Part shown: piece by piece, positions 1 through 8,926 of the stretch | How positions within the stretch are numbered: position 1 is the stretch's first letter | Layout: every line of letters starts with the position of its first letter | From: Betaproteobacteria bacterium UBA5582 | GTDB lineage: Bacteria > Pseudomonadota > Gammaproteobacteria > Burkholderiales > Rhodocyclaceae | Direction: 5' to 3' | Assembly: GCA_002425245.1 (NCBI GenBank) | Contig: DILW01000169.1 | Coordinates: forward strand, 15,778 to 79,777 | Length of the DNA: 64,000 nt | Program-made: the position numbers and the translations under genes | Notes under the pieces: model-generated | The model's input: only the letters and a program-made list of their open reading frames with translations | Databases searched by the model: none | What the model was told of the DNA's origin: nothing

Positions 1-412
1 CATCAAATGGTTCGGCGTCGCCTACCTACTCTACCTCGGCTGGAAACAATGGATGGCGCCGACCGGCGATTTCGCCACCGAAAACGTCGATCCCCGCCGC
101 GGCCGCCCGGCGGCCCTGATGCTGCGCGGCTTCATCGTCAACGCCAGCAACCCCAAGGCCATCGTCTTCATCCTCGCCGTACTGCCGCAATTCCTCGATT
201 CGACCCGACCGCTGCTGCCGCAATACCTGACCATGGCGATCACCATGGTCGTCGTCGACCTCGTCGTCATGGCCGGCTACACCGGCCTGGCCGCCCGCGT
301 GTTACGGCTGCTGCGCGCGCCGGGTCAGCAACGCCTGCTCAACCGGATCTTCGGCGGCCTGTTCGGCGCCGCCGCTGCCCTGCTCGCTACCGTCAGGCAG
401 GCAACGCAATAA
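1..412 (+). CDS. LysE/RhtB-family amino-acid exporter, C-terminal part
   Basis: Partial gene: the open frame enters from the left edge in frame 2, so the N-terminal part is missing. The visible part begins KWFGVAYLLYLGWKQW, which matches the conserved segment of LysE/RhtB transporters (inner-membrane export of amino acids or homoserine-like substrates). It continues with the family NPKA motif (ASNPKAIVFIL) and two hydrophobic helices before a short basic tail. The substrate cannot be told from the sequence. The gene ends 124 bases before the next one, which has its own ribosome site, so the two need not be co-transcribed. Confidence 0.82.
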   Translation, partial: IKWFGVAYLLYLGWKQWMAPTGDFATENVDPRRGRPAALMLRGFIVNASNPKAIVFILAVLPQFLDSTRPLLPQYLTMAITMVVVDLVVMAGYTGLAARVLRLLRAPGQQRLLNRIFGGLFGAAAALLATVRQATQ

Positions 413-465
413 CACGGCATCGAATTTGCTTACAGGGGTTCTCTGCTTGTCCTGAGCAGCGTTTT

Positions 466-483
466 CTGTCGGAAAGCCGACAG
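466..483. repeat. Short hairpin repeat, copy 1 (GTCGGAAA-CCGAC type)
   Basis: Perfect 7-bp inverted repeat CTGTCGG / CCGACAG around an AAAG loop, about 54 bases before the Nif11-like gene. A nearly identical element (GTCGG-AAAT-CCGAC), also preceded by a T-run, lies before clpP at 39973-39986. Could be a protein-binding palindrome or a 5'-UTR hairpin; its role is unknown. Confidence 0.5.
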
Positions 484-536
484 ACGCCAACAGGGCAACA
501 GTTCAACCACCAACGCAAACTCTCAGGAGAAACCCG

Positions 537-755
537 ATGTCCGTTGCCAACATCAAGGCATTTTCCGACAAAGCCCGGGCCGACGCCGCCCTCGGCGAAG
601 CGCTCAAGGCCTGCCAGAAACTGAAGGAACTACGCACGCTCGCCCGCGAACACGGATTCGAATTCGACGAAGACTCGCTCTACCCGCCGAACGAACCGCA
701 ATTCACCGCGGAACAGCTCTCCGAACGCTTGGTCAAGAACCTCCTGCCCAGCTGA
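537..755 (+). CDS. Nif11-domain small protein
   Basis: A 72-residue protein with the pattern of the Nif11 family: an N-terminal helix (NIKAFSDKARADAALGEALK), then the hydrophobic/aromatic segment LAREHGFEFDEDSL. Nif11 domains serve either as leaders of ribosomal peptide natural products or as free-standing proteins of unknown role in nitrogen-fixing and other proteobacteria. The last 24 residues are polar, contain no Cys and have no GG cleavage site, so a RiPP precursor is unlikely. A CAGGAG ribosome site sits 8 bases before the ATG. No modifying enzyme or transporter is adjacent apart from the unrelated LysE exporter. Confidence 0.7.
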   Translation: MSVANIKAFSDKARADAALGEALKACQKLKELRTLAREHGFEFDEDSLYPPNEPQFTAEQLSERLVKNLLPS

Positions 756-760
756 AGGTG

Positions 761-792
761 AGAACAGGCCGGGAGCAATCCCGGCCCGTTCT
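761..792. terminator. Hairpin terminator after the Nif11-like gene
   Basis: A 14-bp stem with one mismatch (AGAACAGGCCGGGA / TCCCGGCCCGTTCT) and a GCAA tetraloop, placed between the Nif11-like gene and the convergent VanZ-like gene. There is no strong T-run, so it is probably a two-way terminator or stabilising hairpin. Confidence 0.6.
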
Positions 793-814
793 GTAGTGAC
801 CCAGCCAAACCCGC

Positions 815-1441
815 TCACCACCCCAGCGCGGTCTTAACCAGCAACACCGCCACCGCCCCGACGGCAGTAGCCACCACCGCGAACACGAAAATCAGGAACC
901 ACACGCTCCAGCGCGCCACGTCCTGCTCGCGCGGCGACAGTTCGCGCCTTTCGTGCCCGCCCAGTACCACCAGGAACACCCGCCAGCGCCACAGGCTCAA
1001 GGTCCAGCGCCAATCCAGCGGGTGTCTGGCCCAGCTTGACGGCGCCAGCGGATTCACCGTCGGGGCCGGGCTCGCCGAGCGCTGCTGCACGCTGTCGTGC
1101 AGCAGCCACAACAAGCGCCCCACCCCGTAAATCGAAGCCGCCAGCACCACCCCGACCACATCTGCCGCCCAGTCCAGCCAATCCGCCTGATGCCCCGGCT
1201 TAACCGACTGCAAAAGCTCCTCCGCCCCGCCCGCCAGCACCAGCAACACGCTGATCGTCAGCCACGACCACGGCAAGGACCAACGCAGCAGCCACCACGC
1301 CAGAAAGAACAACGAAGCATGAAGCAGCTTGTCCCAGGCTGCGTAAATCACCCGCGACTCCGCCTGGCTCAAGCCCCAGTACAGAAAAGCCAGCAGCGCC
1401 AGCGAAGGCAGTAGCGCCCAGAGACGGTCAGAAGTGCGCAT
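815..1441 (-). CDS. VanZ-like membrane protein
   Basis: A 208-residue inner-membrane protein with at least five hydrophobic segments. The first about 120 residues follow the VanZ-like pattern: an early helix, WDKLLHASLFFLAWWLL (K-x2-H-x6-W), the acidic GGAEELLQ helix and the conserved DWLDWAADVVGV signature. A soluble loop is followed by two more helices near the C-terminus. VanZ-like proteins are often found at the end of polysaccharide clusters but have no settled function. It starts 11 bases after manC and is probably the last gene of that minus-strand transcript. Confidence 0.72.
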   Translation of the reverse strand: MRTSDRLWALLPSLALLAFLYWGLSQAESRVIYAAWDKLLHASLFFLAWWLLRWSLPWSWLTISVLLVLAGGAEELLQSVKPGHQADWLDWAADVVGVVLAASIYGVGRLLWLLHDSVQQRSASPAPTVNPLAPSSWARHPLDWRWTLSLWRWRVFLVVLGGHERRELSPREQDVARWSVWFLIFVFAVVATAVGAVAVLLVKTALGW

Positions 1442-1452
1442 GGGAACCTGGG

Positions 1453-2898
1453 CTAGCGCCCGTAACGATCCTCAAAGCGCACGATGTCATCCTCGCCCAG
1501 GTAGGCCCCGCTCTGCACCTCGATCATCTCCAGCGGCAGTTTTCCGGGGTTTTCCAGGCGGTGGGTGGTGCCCAGCGGGATGAAAGTCGATTCGTTCTCC
1601 GACACCAGGAAAGTCTCATCGCCCTTGGTCACCCGCGCCGTGCCAGTCACCACGATCCAGTGTTCGGCGCGATGGTGGTGCATCTGCAGCGACAGCACGC
1701 CACCCGGCTTGACCACGATGCGTTTGACCTGAAAGCGCGGACCGCAATCGATGCTGTCGTACCAGCCCCAGGGCCGATGCACCTTGCGGTGCGAATTGGT
1801 CTCCGGACGTCCCGCGGCCTTCAACTGGCCGACCACGTCCTTCACCTTCTGGATTTGATTGCGGTCCGCCACCAGGATGGCGTCGTCGGTTTCCACCACT
1901 ACCACATCGCGCAGGCCCACTGTCGCCACCAGCCGGCCGCTCGTCAGCACCAGCGAATCCGCCGTATCCACCGCCAGCACATCGCCCTTGAAGACATTGC
2001 CGGCTGCGTCCTTGTCGCCGATTTCCCACAGCGCACTCCAGGCGCCGACGTCCGACCAGCGCGCATCCAGCGGCACCACCGCCACCTCGCCGCTATTCCT
2101 GCCCGGAGCCGTCAAGGGCTCCATCACCGCGTAATCGATCGACTCCGCCGGGCAAGCCGCAAACGCCGCCTGGTCCGGCCGCACGAAATCCATGTCCTGC
2201 TGCCGACCGGCAAACGCCACCTCGCACGCCGCCAGAATATCCGGCCGGCACTGCGCCATCCTGGCTAGCCATACCGACGCCTTGATCACGAAAATGCCGC
2301 CGTTCCACAAATACCGGCCGCTATCCAGATAGCCCTGGGCCGTGGCCTGATCCGGCTTCTCGACAAACTGCTCGACCAGACTGGCGCCCTCGCCCAGCGG
2401 CTCACCCACGCGGATATAGCCATAACCGGTTTCCGGCGCCGTCGGGCAGATACCGAAAGTCACCAGCTTGCCCGCATCCGCCAGCGGCAAAGCCACCGCC
2501 ACCGCCGCCCGGAAAGCCGCTTCGTCCTGGATCACGTGATCCGCCGGCATGATCGCCAGCACCGGATCATCTCCGCCCGCCCGCGCCAGCAAAGCCCCCA
2601 GCGTCAAAGCCGGCGCCGTGTTGCGCCCGCAGGGTTCCAGCAACATCCCGCCATGCGCCACGCCAATCTGGCGCAACTGCTCGGCCATCAGGAAACGGTA
2701 TTCCTCGTTGCCGATCAGAATCGGCGCCGCCAGCCCGGCCCCCGCCAGCGGCAAACCATTCAGCCGCCGCACCGTGGCCTGCAACATCGACCACTCACCA
2801 GCCAGATTCAACAACTGCTTGGGAAACTGCTCGCGCGACAAAGGCCACATGCGGGTGCCGGAACCACCGCACAGGATCAAAGGTTGAACATTCATCAA
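1453..2898 (-). CDS. manC: Mannose-1-phosphate guanylyltransferase / mannose-6-phosphate isomerase
   Basis: Bifunctional type II enzyme supplying GDP-mannose: it converts fructose-6-P to mannose-6-P and joins mannose-1-P to GTP. The N-terminal nucleotidyltransferase has LILCGGSGTRMWPLSRE, PKQLL, MPADHVI and FVEKPD. The C-terminal cupin isomerase domain (about 340-481) has RPWGWYDSID, GGVLSLQMHHHRAEHW and the FIPLGTTHRLENPG region. The length (481) is usual for AlgA/CpsB/ManC proteins. The product feeds gmd and fcl in the same cluster, giving GDP-L-fucose. The start may be either of the two adjacent Met codons. Confidence 0.95.
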   Translation of the reverse strand: MMNVQPLILCGGSGTRMWPLSREQFPKQLLNLAGEWSMLQATVRRLNGLPLAGAGLAAPILIGNEEYRFLMAEQLRQIGVAHGGMLLEPCGRNTAPALTLGALLARAGGDDPVLAIMPADHVIQDEAAFRAAVAVALPLADAGKLVTFGICPTAPETGYGYIRVGEPLGEGASLVEQFVEKPDQATAQGYLDSGRYLWNGGIFVIKASVWLARMAQCRPDILAACEVAFAGRQQDMDFVRPDQAAFAACPAESIDYAVMEPLTAPGRNSGEVAVVPLDARWSDVGAWSALWEIGDKDAAGNVFKGDVLAVDTADSLVLTSGRLVATVGLRDVVVVETDDAILVADRNQIQKVKDVVGQLKAAGRPETNSHRKVHRPWGWYDSIDCGPRFQVKRIVVKPGGVLSLQMHHHRAEHWIVVTGTARVTKGDETFLVSENESTFIPLGTTHRLENPGKLPLEMIEVQSGAYLGEDDIVRFEDRYGR

Positions 2899-2931
2899 AC
2901 CACTCCAGGAAAACTCGATTCGGTCTCACAC

Positions 2932-4164
2932 TCACGAAACCGTCTTGCCGCTCAACTTCAACAATTCCGCCTCGAACCGCCGCAACACCGCGTCCTTGTC
3001 CAGGTTTTCTTCCGCATAGCGCCGCGCTGCAGCACCAAAAAGCGCACGCTGCTCAGCATCACCCGCCAATACAGCAATCGCATCGGCGAACACGTCCGCC
3101 TGCTCCGGCGGTACCACCAGGCCGCAGCCATCCACCACTCGCGCCACTTCGGTGCCCGCGTGCGCCGTCACCACCACCGGGCGGCCGCTGGCCAGCATGC
3201 CGGTCAATTTGGAAGGCATCACCAGATCAGCCGCATCCGCCCGCTGGGGCAGCAAATGAATGTCGGCGCAGGTCAACAAATCGCCCAGGCGCTCCAGCGG
3301 TTGCAAATCCAGAAACGTCACGTTCGCCAACCCCGCGCAACGCGCCTCCAGTTCGGCACGCCCGGCACCATTGCCGCAAAAGACGAAGCGCAACTTCGGT
3401 TTGTTCAGTAGCAAGCGTGCCGCATCGGCCAGAATCTCCAGCCCCTGCTTGTTCCCCATGTTGCCGGAATACAGCGCCACCAAATCATCTGCGGCAAAGC
3501 CCAACTCTGCCCGGTAGCTACCCCCCGCCAAGCAGGGATGAATGGAAGAAATATCCACCCAGTTGGGAAACATTACCGCCCGATCCGCCCGAACTCCCTT
3601 GCTCAAGGCACGGTCCAGCATGCGACCGGAAATGGTCGACACCACATCAAAACGCTTGAAAATGAAGCGCTCCACCGCCAGCACAAAACGCTTGATCCGC
3701 TCCCCCTTGAGCAAGCCGAGATCAAAGGCCGCATCCACCTCGTAATCCTGCACATGCAACCAGACCGGCGCCCCGCTCAAACGAGCAGTCAACCACGCAC
3801 CGGGCGCACAAAAGAACGCTGGGGCTACCACCCACACCACATCCGGGCGCCAGAACACCTGACGCAACATCACCGGCAACGAGGAAAGCGCAAAAGACCC
3901 CAAATGGATCAATCGCTTCAAGCCAGAAGGACGATCCGGCACCCAAAGCGGGCAACGCGTTACCTCGACCCCAGCAGAAATCTCCTTCTGATAGCGTCGA
4001 CCGGAATAACCCGCCCCAACCTCCCAAGCCGGGTAATACGGCGGCGTTGTCACCACCCGCGCCGAATGGCCCTGAGCAGCAAACCATGCGGCCATCTCGC
4101 CGCTGTATTTCCCAATGCCAGTGAGTTCGGGAGTGTAGTTGAGGGTACAGAAGAGGATTTTCAT
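2932..4164 (-). CDS. WcaI-like glycosyltransferase (GT4 family)
   Basis: A 410-residue GT-B glycosyltransferase resembling colanic-acid WcaI, a fucosyltransferase-like enzyme. It opens with MKILFCTLNYTPELTGIGKYSGEMAAWF, keeps the long insertion typical of this subgroup (HVQDYEVDAAFDLGLL), and ends with the GT4 donor-site region PSKLTGMLASGRPVVVTA followed by an acidic helix. It probably adds a sugar from a nucleotide donor to the lipid-linked repeat unit on the cytoplasmic face. Base composition here is still GC-rich, unlike the genes upstream in the transcript. Sugar specificity is inference. Confidence 0.85.
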   Translation of the reverse strand: MKILFCTLNYTPELTGIGKYSGEMAAWFAAQGHSARVVTTPPYYPAWEVGAGYSGRRYQKEISAGVEVTRCPLWVPDRPSGLKRLIHLGSFALSSLPVMLRQVFWRPDVVWVVAPAFFCAPGAWLTARLSGAPVWLHVQDYEVDAAFDLGLLKGERIKRFVLAVERFIFKRFDVVSTISGRMLDRALSKGVRADRAVMFPNWVDISSIHPCLAGGSYRAELGFAADDLVALYSGNMGNKQGLEILADAARLLLNKPKLRFVFCGNGAGRAELEARCAGLANVTFLDLQPLERLGDLLTCADIHLLPQRADAADLVMPSKLTGMLASGRPVVVTAHAGTEVARVVDGCGLVVPPEQADVFADAIAVLAGDAEQRALFGAAARRYAEENLDKDAVLRRFEAELLKLSGKTVS

Positions 4165-4169
4165 CTGTG

Positions 4170-5114
4170 CTATTCCGCCTGCTTCCTCTGAGCCTCGGCA
4201 ACCAGATCATGCCCCGTCAAACGGGTTAACTCGCGCAAAATTTCCTGCTTATCGGTCAGATGCGCAATCGCCCTTTCCAACTCCATCAACTTGGCACCAA
4301 CCAGAAAGCGATACCACCAGCCCTGCAGGAAGTGATAAACCAAACCAGATCGGCCATCGAGAAAACCTAGTTGGAAAATATAGCGCCAGACGAAATATAG
4401 AGTGCTGCTGACTGTGAATGGAATGCGGTTATAAATACGTTCCTTAACAATACGCTTAAATGAAGCCTGCAGAGATGCACTATTGGCATTAAGGGTTTCA
4501 TCTCGCCCAAACAGGTTCAGCCCATGATTCAATATTTCAATTGCCTCACGCGTAGCGTACTTGTTGTGCTTGTCGGTGAAGTAGCTCAAATCATTCAGAT
4601 TATGGTCAGCAAAACCACCGTAAAAAGTGACTGTGCGGCCTTCTGAGACAGTAATGTGCTCATCCATCCAACGGTCTTCAATTTTTCCCATACCACGGCG
4701 GAACAACCGTAACATTGCTAAAGGATATCGGCCGCCATAACGTACCCAGCGGCCCATGAAAATATGCTTTCGCAACAGGTTGACCCCAGCAACCTCATTA
4801 GACAAAGCCGGTAGTTTTTTCTCGATCTCGCATGCAAGATCAGGCTCAATAATTTCATCCGCATCTAAGCGAAGTACCCAATTACCGCGGATTTCAATGT
4901 TATCCAGCGCCCACTGGAATTGCTTTGCTTGATTGATAAATCGATTTTTATAAATCTCGGCACCGAGTAGTTGTGCGACTTCAATAGTTGAATCCGTCGA
5001 GCCAGAGTCAACCACACAAATCTGACTGACAAACGGCAAAATAGATCGTATGGCCCGCTCGATGTGGAGTGACTCGTTATAGGTCAGGATGATGGCCGTG
5101 ATACTCATTTTCAC
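4170..5114 (-). CDS. Family 2 glycosyltransferase (WaaE/KdtX-like)
   Basis: A 314-residue GT-A enzyme. The start TAIILTYNESLHIERAIRSI and the motifs VVDSGSTDST and VLRLDADEII (the DxD-like metal site) are those of the GT2 family. GRWVRYGGRYPLAMLRLFRRG in the middle is characteristic of the WaaE/KdtX-like subgroup that acts on LPS core or exopolysaccharide. A hydrophobic stretch near 235-260 could associate it with the membrane. It lies 5 bases from the WcaI-like gene and 3 from the nitroreductase-like gene, so it belongs to the same operon. The AT-rich part of the cluster begins about here. Confidence 0.86.
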   Translation of the reverse strand: MKMSITAIILTYNESLHIERAIRSILPFVSQICVVDSGSTDSTIEVAQLLGAEIYKNRFINQAKQFQWALDNIEIRGNWVLRLDADEIIEPDLACEIEKKLPALSNEVAGVNLLRKHIFMGRWVRYGGRYPLAMLRLFRRGMGKIEDRWMDEHITVSEGRTVTFYGGFADHNLNDLSYFTDKHNKYATREAIEILNHGLNLFGRDETLNANSASLQASFKRIVKERIYNRIPFTVSSTLYFVWRYIFQLGFLDGRSGLVYHFLQGWWYRFLVGAKLMELERAIAHLTDKQEILRELTRLTGHDLVAEAQRKQAE

Positions 5115-5117
5115 ACC

Positions 5118-6074
5118 TTAGGCATGAAGGGTAGCAATTTCAACTACTGATCTACGTGGTGAAAAAGCCACCTTAGTTTCTCTAGATTCCGGCTCTCCAA
5201 ACGCAATCATCATAATCAGCCGTTCGCCATCAGGGATATCTCCCACTTGGCGAATAGAGGCCTCAGTTTTATGGGGTACAGCAAGATTAAGCGGACAAGA
5301 GCCCCAACCCAACGATCTACATGCGAACATCAGACACATAGAGAACAGCGCACCATCGACGTACGCCTGGTTGCGTTGCCCAGGGCCACCCCAAGCACAT
5401 ATATCCGAACTGATAACAAACAAATTGCCGACGCATTCAGAAAACCCACGTGAACCACCTTGTAGCTCGAGTAGCTCTCGAATTTTCTGCTGATCTTGAT
5501 AAACATGAACACGTGAAGATTGACGATTACATTGAGAAGGGGCCATTTGCGCAAGGGCAATAGCCTCCATGATTTGATCTGTGGGCAACGGGTGATTTTT
5601 TAAGGTCCGAATACTAGATCTGGTGGCCATCAGATGCTCTAAACCCTCAATTGAAGGTCCACTAAATGAATATTCACGTATTCCCCCATTCCATGGCCGC
5701 GCAACTTTCGCTTCCCACTCATGCAGAAAAGAATCTATCTCGTCCAGAAAAATATCAGATAAACCCGCTTGCCGATGAAAATCTAAATATGCCTGCAAAG
5801 CACCCAACGACATCTGCGCAGGCAGCGGAGAATACCCAATATCGTAACGAGTCAAGGCGGACATAACAAAACGTATTTTATCCTTCCCAAACAGATATTT
5901 CGGCTCCAGAAGAGAAAGCCCCTTTTCAATCGTGTGTGCTTCAATAATTATTTTATAGAATGAACGTTTTGATTTATCTACAAAAGGAGAATATGAATTG
6001 TATCGAAGAAATGTAAGCGCGTCGCGCATTGCCTCACTAAATATTCCGAAAACCTTAATCAGCCTATCAATCAT
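5118..6074 (-). CDS. Nitroreductase-family protein of a polysaccharide cluster
   Basis: A 318-residue protein. The C-terminal about 190 residues carry the FMN-dependent nitroreductase fold: RSSIRTLKNHPLP at the start of the domain, APSQCNRQSSRVHVY, GGPGQRNQAYVDGALFSMC and LGWGSCPLNL. The first about 120 residues are an extra helical region seen in homologues within capsule/EPS loci. The substrate is unknown; an oxidoreductase role in modifying a sugar or lipid intermediate is only a guess. It overlaps the next upstream acetyltransferase by 8 bases, which implies translational coupling. Confidence 0.75.
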   Translation of the reverse strand: MIDRLIKVFGIFSEAMRDALTFLRYNSYSPFVDKSKRSFYKIIIEAHTIEKGLSLLEPKYLFGKDKIRFVMSALTRYDIGYSPLPAQMSLGALQAYLDFHRQAGLSDIFLDEIDSFLHEWEAKVARPWNGGIREYSFSGPSIEGLEHLMATRSSIRTLKNHPLPTDQIMEAIALAQMAPSQCNRQSSRVHVYQDQQKIRELLELQGGSRGFSECVGNLFVISSDICAWGGPGQRNQAYVDGALFSMCLMFACRSLGWGSCPLNLAVPHKTEASIRQVGDIPDGERLIMMIAFGEPESRETKVAFSPRRSVVEIATLHA

Positions 6075-6627
6075 GACAATCCTTTAATTCACGATCCTTG
6101 AGTTTTTTACAAGGGTTTCCTGCACAAACAGTCCATGCAGGAACTTCACGAAAGACAACTGAACGAGCACCAACAACCGCTCCTTCTCTTACAATTACGC
6201 CAGGGTGAACTAGCGTCTCGGCAGAAATCCAAACATGATCCTCAATGACGATTGGTTGTGTAACCAAAGGACGAGTAAGCAAACTGAAATCATGAGTCCC
6301 GGTGCATAGAAATGAACGCTGGCTAATTGCAACTTTTGAACCAATTGTGATCTTGTCCATGCTGTAGCAATCGACACCATCACCCAAGGCGGATAACTCG
6401 CCCATGGTCAAGTTCCAAGGTGCCCAAACGCGACATGAAGGAGCTATTCGACAGCCCGGCCCAATTCGTGCGCCGAAAAGCTTCAATAAAAACCTTCGCC
6501 ACCCATGGAAAGCCCATCGAGGCGTTGTTCTAAATGCAATCAACCAAACAGCCTCCCAGAGCAACCTCATAATTTTGTGGGTTGCGGTAAACTGGTTTTT
6601 GTAGCGAAGAGACTTGAAATCGTTCAC
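6067..6627 (-). CDS. WcaF-like hexapeptide-repeat acetyltransferase
   Basis: A 186-residue left-handed beta-helix acyltransferase related to colanic-acid WcaF. Seen: the conserved N-terminal region (RFLLKLFGARIGPGCRI), repeated hexapeptide turns (IAPSCRVWAPWNLTMGE, IGSKVAISQRS), the catalytic-loop His in LCTGTHDFS, and the C-terminal VWISAETLVHPGVIVREGAVVGARSVV. It probably O-acetylates a sugar of the repeat unit with acetyl-CoA. It overlaps the pyruvyltransferase gene by 4 bases (stop/start overlap). Confidence 0.86.
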   Translation of the reverse strand: MNDFKSLRYKNQFTATHKIMRLLWEAVWLIAFRTTPRWAFHGWRRFLLKLFGARIGPGCRIAPSCRVWAPWNLTMGELSALGDGVDCYSMDKITIGSKVAISQRSFLCTGTHDFSLLTRPLVTQPIVIEDHVWISAETLVHPGVIVREGAVVGARSVVFREVPAWTVCAGNPCKKLKDRELKDCHD

Positions 6628-7784
6628 CTTTGCACCGCCTCGATCTGGTCATGCAAAAACTGAGTGCCAGACTGCCGCAACTCAGCAAGTTTTCGGTCTA
6701 CCAAATCCCAGTTGATATCACGTGCTAACAGGGCATTCACCTGCGACGACGTATAGGCCGTCGTGAATCTATCTTCCAACCCCACTGCTCTCAGCAGATT
6801 CAGAGCACGAGCATTTGCAGATGCTTTTGATCCAGTTAAGCCTGCAACAATAAACGGCTTGTGAAATAACAGCGAAAAAACTGTGCCATGGAACGAATTA
6901 GTCACAACAAAGCGTGCACTCTTAAGCAGCCCTACCCACTCAGCCGGATCAGGGTGAACCGTCTCCCCAATCTCAATCCAGCGCCGGTGTGGGTTATGCG
7001 GGGATTTGACCTTAATCGTGAAATGACTCGCAACCTGATCCGCAGTTTGACGAATGTTGTCGGGTGAGCGCAAGGCATAGCAAAAAACATAATCTGCTAG
7101 CCCAAACAACTCTGAATCTGCAATGAAATCAGTGTAGTCGGTATGAAGCATCGTTGGGTCAGGCACTAACGCAGGAGCGCGACCTATAGCCTGCTGCACA
7201 AGCCCCCCACCTGAGATCTCACGCACGGAAATCGCGTCAAAGTTGGCTAGCAGCGCAGGCAATTGCTTTGCCTCATCATAAGAAACCGTATCCCTACCGA
7301 AACTGGCAGCATAAGAAATTTTTCTTGCCGAAAACTCACTGGCAAACGCCAAGAAATAATTCCGGTCAAAACCATAATGTTGCGAAGGTGCCCAGATTTG
7401 ATCACTGCCAGCCACAATTAGATCGAATTTTTTAGCCGCAGTAAGGATATCGGTATTTTCCGCCCTTGCTATATTGTCAGAAACGCATAAAAATCGCTGT
7501 CTGAAGCGGATGAATTTTCGCATCTGATCTCGGTTGCCAAAATGGCGATTAACGAATGCAGAAATACCCAGATAGACAACCTTTAAGTTAGCTTTAACAC
7601 GTGCGGGTGATGTTGGCAGACTGAGCCGTCCTCCATGTTCGACATGTGCAGGACGGTAGTCAATGAAGTGAACTTCATGCCCTTGTTCAACAAACCAGCG
7701 GCGCAATGCGTAAGCCTGCAAAGCCGCGCCGTAGTTGTCGCTGAAATGGAAGGTTAGTAAACCTATTCTCATTATGAATACCAA
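6624..7784 (-). CDS. Polysaccharide pyruvyltransferase family protein
   Basis: A 386-residue protein of the PS_pyruv_trans family, which transfers pyruvate ketals (or acts as a glycosyltransferase-like enzyme) on exopolysaccharides. Diagnostic segments are RIGLLTFHFSDNYGAALQAY at the start, FDLIVAGSDQIWAP, ISYAASFGRD, AISVREISG and the C-terminal VTNSFHGTVFSLLFHKPF. Two Met codons lie close together; the internal MRIGLL is also a plausible start. It overlaps the preceding GT4 gene by 13 bases. Pyruvylation would add negative charge to the polymer. Confidence 0.87.
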   Translation of the reverse strand: MVFIMRIGLLTFHFSDNYGAALQAYALRRWFVEQGHEVHFIDYRPAHVEHGGRLSLPTSPARVKANLKVVYLGISAFVNRHFGNRDQMRKFIRFRQRFLCVSDNIARAENTDILTAAKKFDLIVAGSDQIWAPSQHYGFDRNYFLAFASEFSARKISYAASFGRDTVSYDEAKQLPALLANFDAISVREISGGGLVQQAIGRAPALVPDPTMLHTDYTDFIADSELFGLADYVFCYALRSPDNIRQTADQVASHFTIKVKSPHNPHRRWIEIGETVHPDPAEWVGLLKSARFVVTNSFHGTVFSLLFHKPFIVAGLTGSKASANARALNLLRAVGLEDRFTTAYTSSQVNALLARDINWDLVDRKLAELRQSGTQFLHDQIEAVQR

Positions 7785-8926
7785 TTTATAATCTTAACTA
7801 ATCGCTCAGCCGCTTGATTAATGTGAAAATTTTTCTGGAAACATTCCGCGGCACGTTGATTCATCAATAACCGATCCATCTGATTAGTACTTAACCAGCA
7901 GCGCAAAATTTTTTCTGCACCTTCTACTGTATCGTCTGCGACAAACCCCGCTTTTTCGAGAGAGATTTCACGCCAAATATTGACTTTATTACTTATTAGA
8001 ACAGGCTTACCGCAGGCCAATGCTTCTGCTACGACAACCCCAAAATTCTCATGATGCGATGTGAGAACGAAGACTTCGCAGGCACGAAAAGCACCCCACT
8101 TCAGGTCATCACGTAACATTCCTGTCCAAGTAATCCGTTCACCGATACCGAGCCTCATTGCCTGTATCTGTAATTTTTCAACCAAATCTGGATGTCCCGG
8201 TCCGGCCATAACAAGATGCAAACTTGAATCCGAATTGGCAATTCTTGAGAACGCCTCAATCAACAGATCGCAACCTTTAACTTGATGTATTCGACCAAGA
8301 AATAAAAACAAACGCTTTCCTGCCAGCAAAGGATAAGCCAAAAGAAATTTATCTCTTAATTCGCCACCGTTTTCTGGAGGCGATGCCGTACCAAATTTAG
8401 TTACTACTTCATTGCACCGATACAACCAAAAAGAATCTCTGGCCAACACCCGTTCTTCTTCACAAGTGAAAATAACAGCTCGGGCATCCCTCAAAACTCG
8501 ATACTCCGCCCAAGGCCAGTACAACCATTTCTTTAAATGCTTTAGAGGGAAGTTCCTTTTGAACCATGGCCCAAGCATACCATGCGGAAAAACATAGTAC
8601 GGGACCGGAATGCCCGCTAAAGCCCTCCAAACAGCAAAGCTAGGATACTGCCAGAGCCCATTAACAATAACCGCATCATAATTTTTACTATTAGTTCGCA
8701 ACCATGGCAGAAGTTCTTTCGAATATCTATACCTCCCGCTTGCAGAACCTAAGGCATAGACTTTGTACGACTCTGTATTTGATAACCACGGCGCATCAGG
8801 TGGATCGCAGCAAAGAATATCCGCAGAAACACCCAGATCTTCAAGCGGTTTCATTAGTTGCCGAATGCCTTCGATTGGCCCTCCGCCTTTGGGGTTAGTG
8901 CTCGAAATTACATGCAGTATTCTCAT
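7772..8926 (-). CDS. GT4-family glycosyltransferase
   Basis: A 384-residue GT-B enzyme. It opens MRILHVISSTNPKGGGPIEG, has the Rossmann segment FLFLGRIHQVKGCDLLIEAF and the donor-binding EX7E-like region HHENFGVVVAEALACGKPVLIS. The domain order and length are normal for GT4. It probably builds the oligosaccharide repeat on undecaprenyl phosphate in the cytoplasm. It overlaps the genes on both sides by a few bases. Donor and acceptor cannot be assigned from sequence. Confidence 0.86.
   Translation of the reverse strand: MRILHVISSTNPKGGGPIEGIRQLMKPLEDLGVSADILCCDPPDAPWLSNTESYKVYALGSASGRYRYSKELLPWLRTNSKNYDAVIVNGLWQYPSFAVWRALAGIPVPYYVFPHGMLGPWFKRNFPLKHLKKWLYWPWAEYRVLRDARAVIFTCEEERVLARDSFWLYRCNEVVTKFGTASPPENGGELRDKFLLAYPLLAGKRLFLFLGRIHQVKGCDLLIEAFSRIANSDSSLHLVMAGPGHPDLVEKLQIQAMRLGIGERITWTGMLRDDLKWGAFRACEVFVLTSHHENFGVVVAEALACGKPVLISNKVNIWREISLEKAGFVADDTVEGAEKILRCWLSTNQMDRLLMNQRAAECFQKNFHINQAAERLVKIINWYS

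Noticed and set aside
415..430. CGGCAT-N5-TTGCT, a possible sigma-54 promoter before the Nif11-like gene.
   Set aside because: GG-N10-GC spacing is right but the -24 box is poor, it overlaps the LysE gene end, and no enhancer-type sites lie upstream; a chance match is likely.
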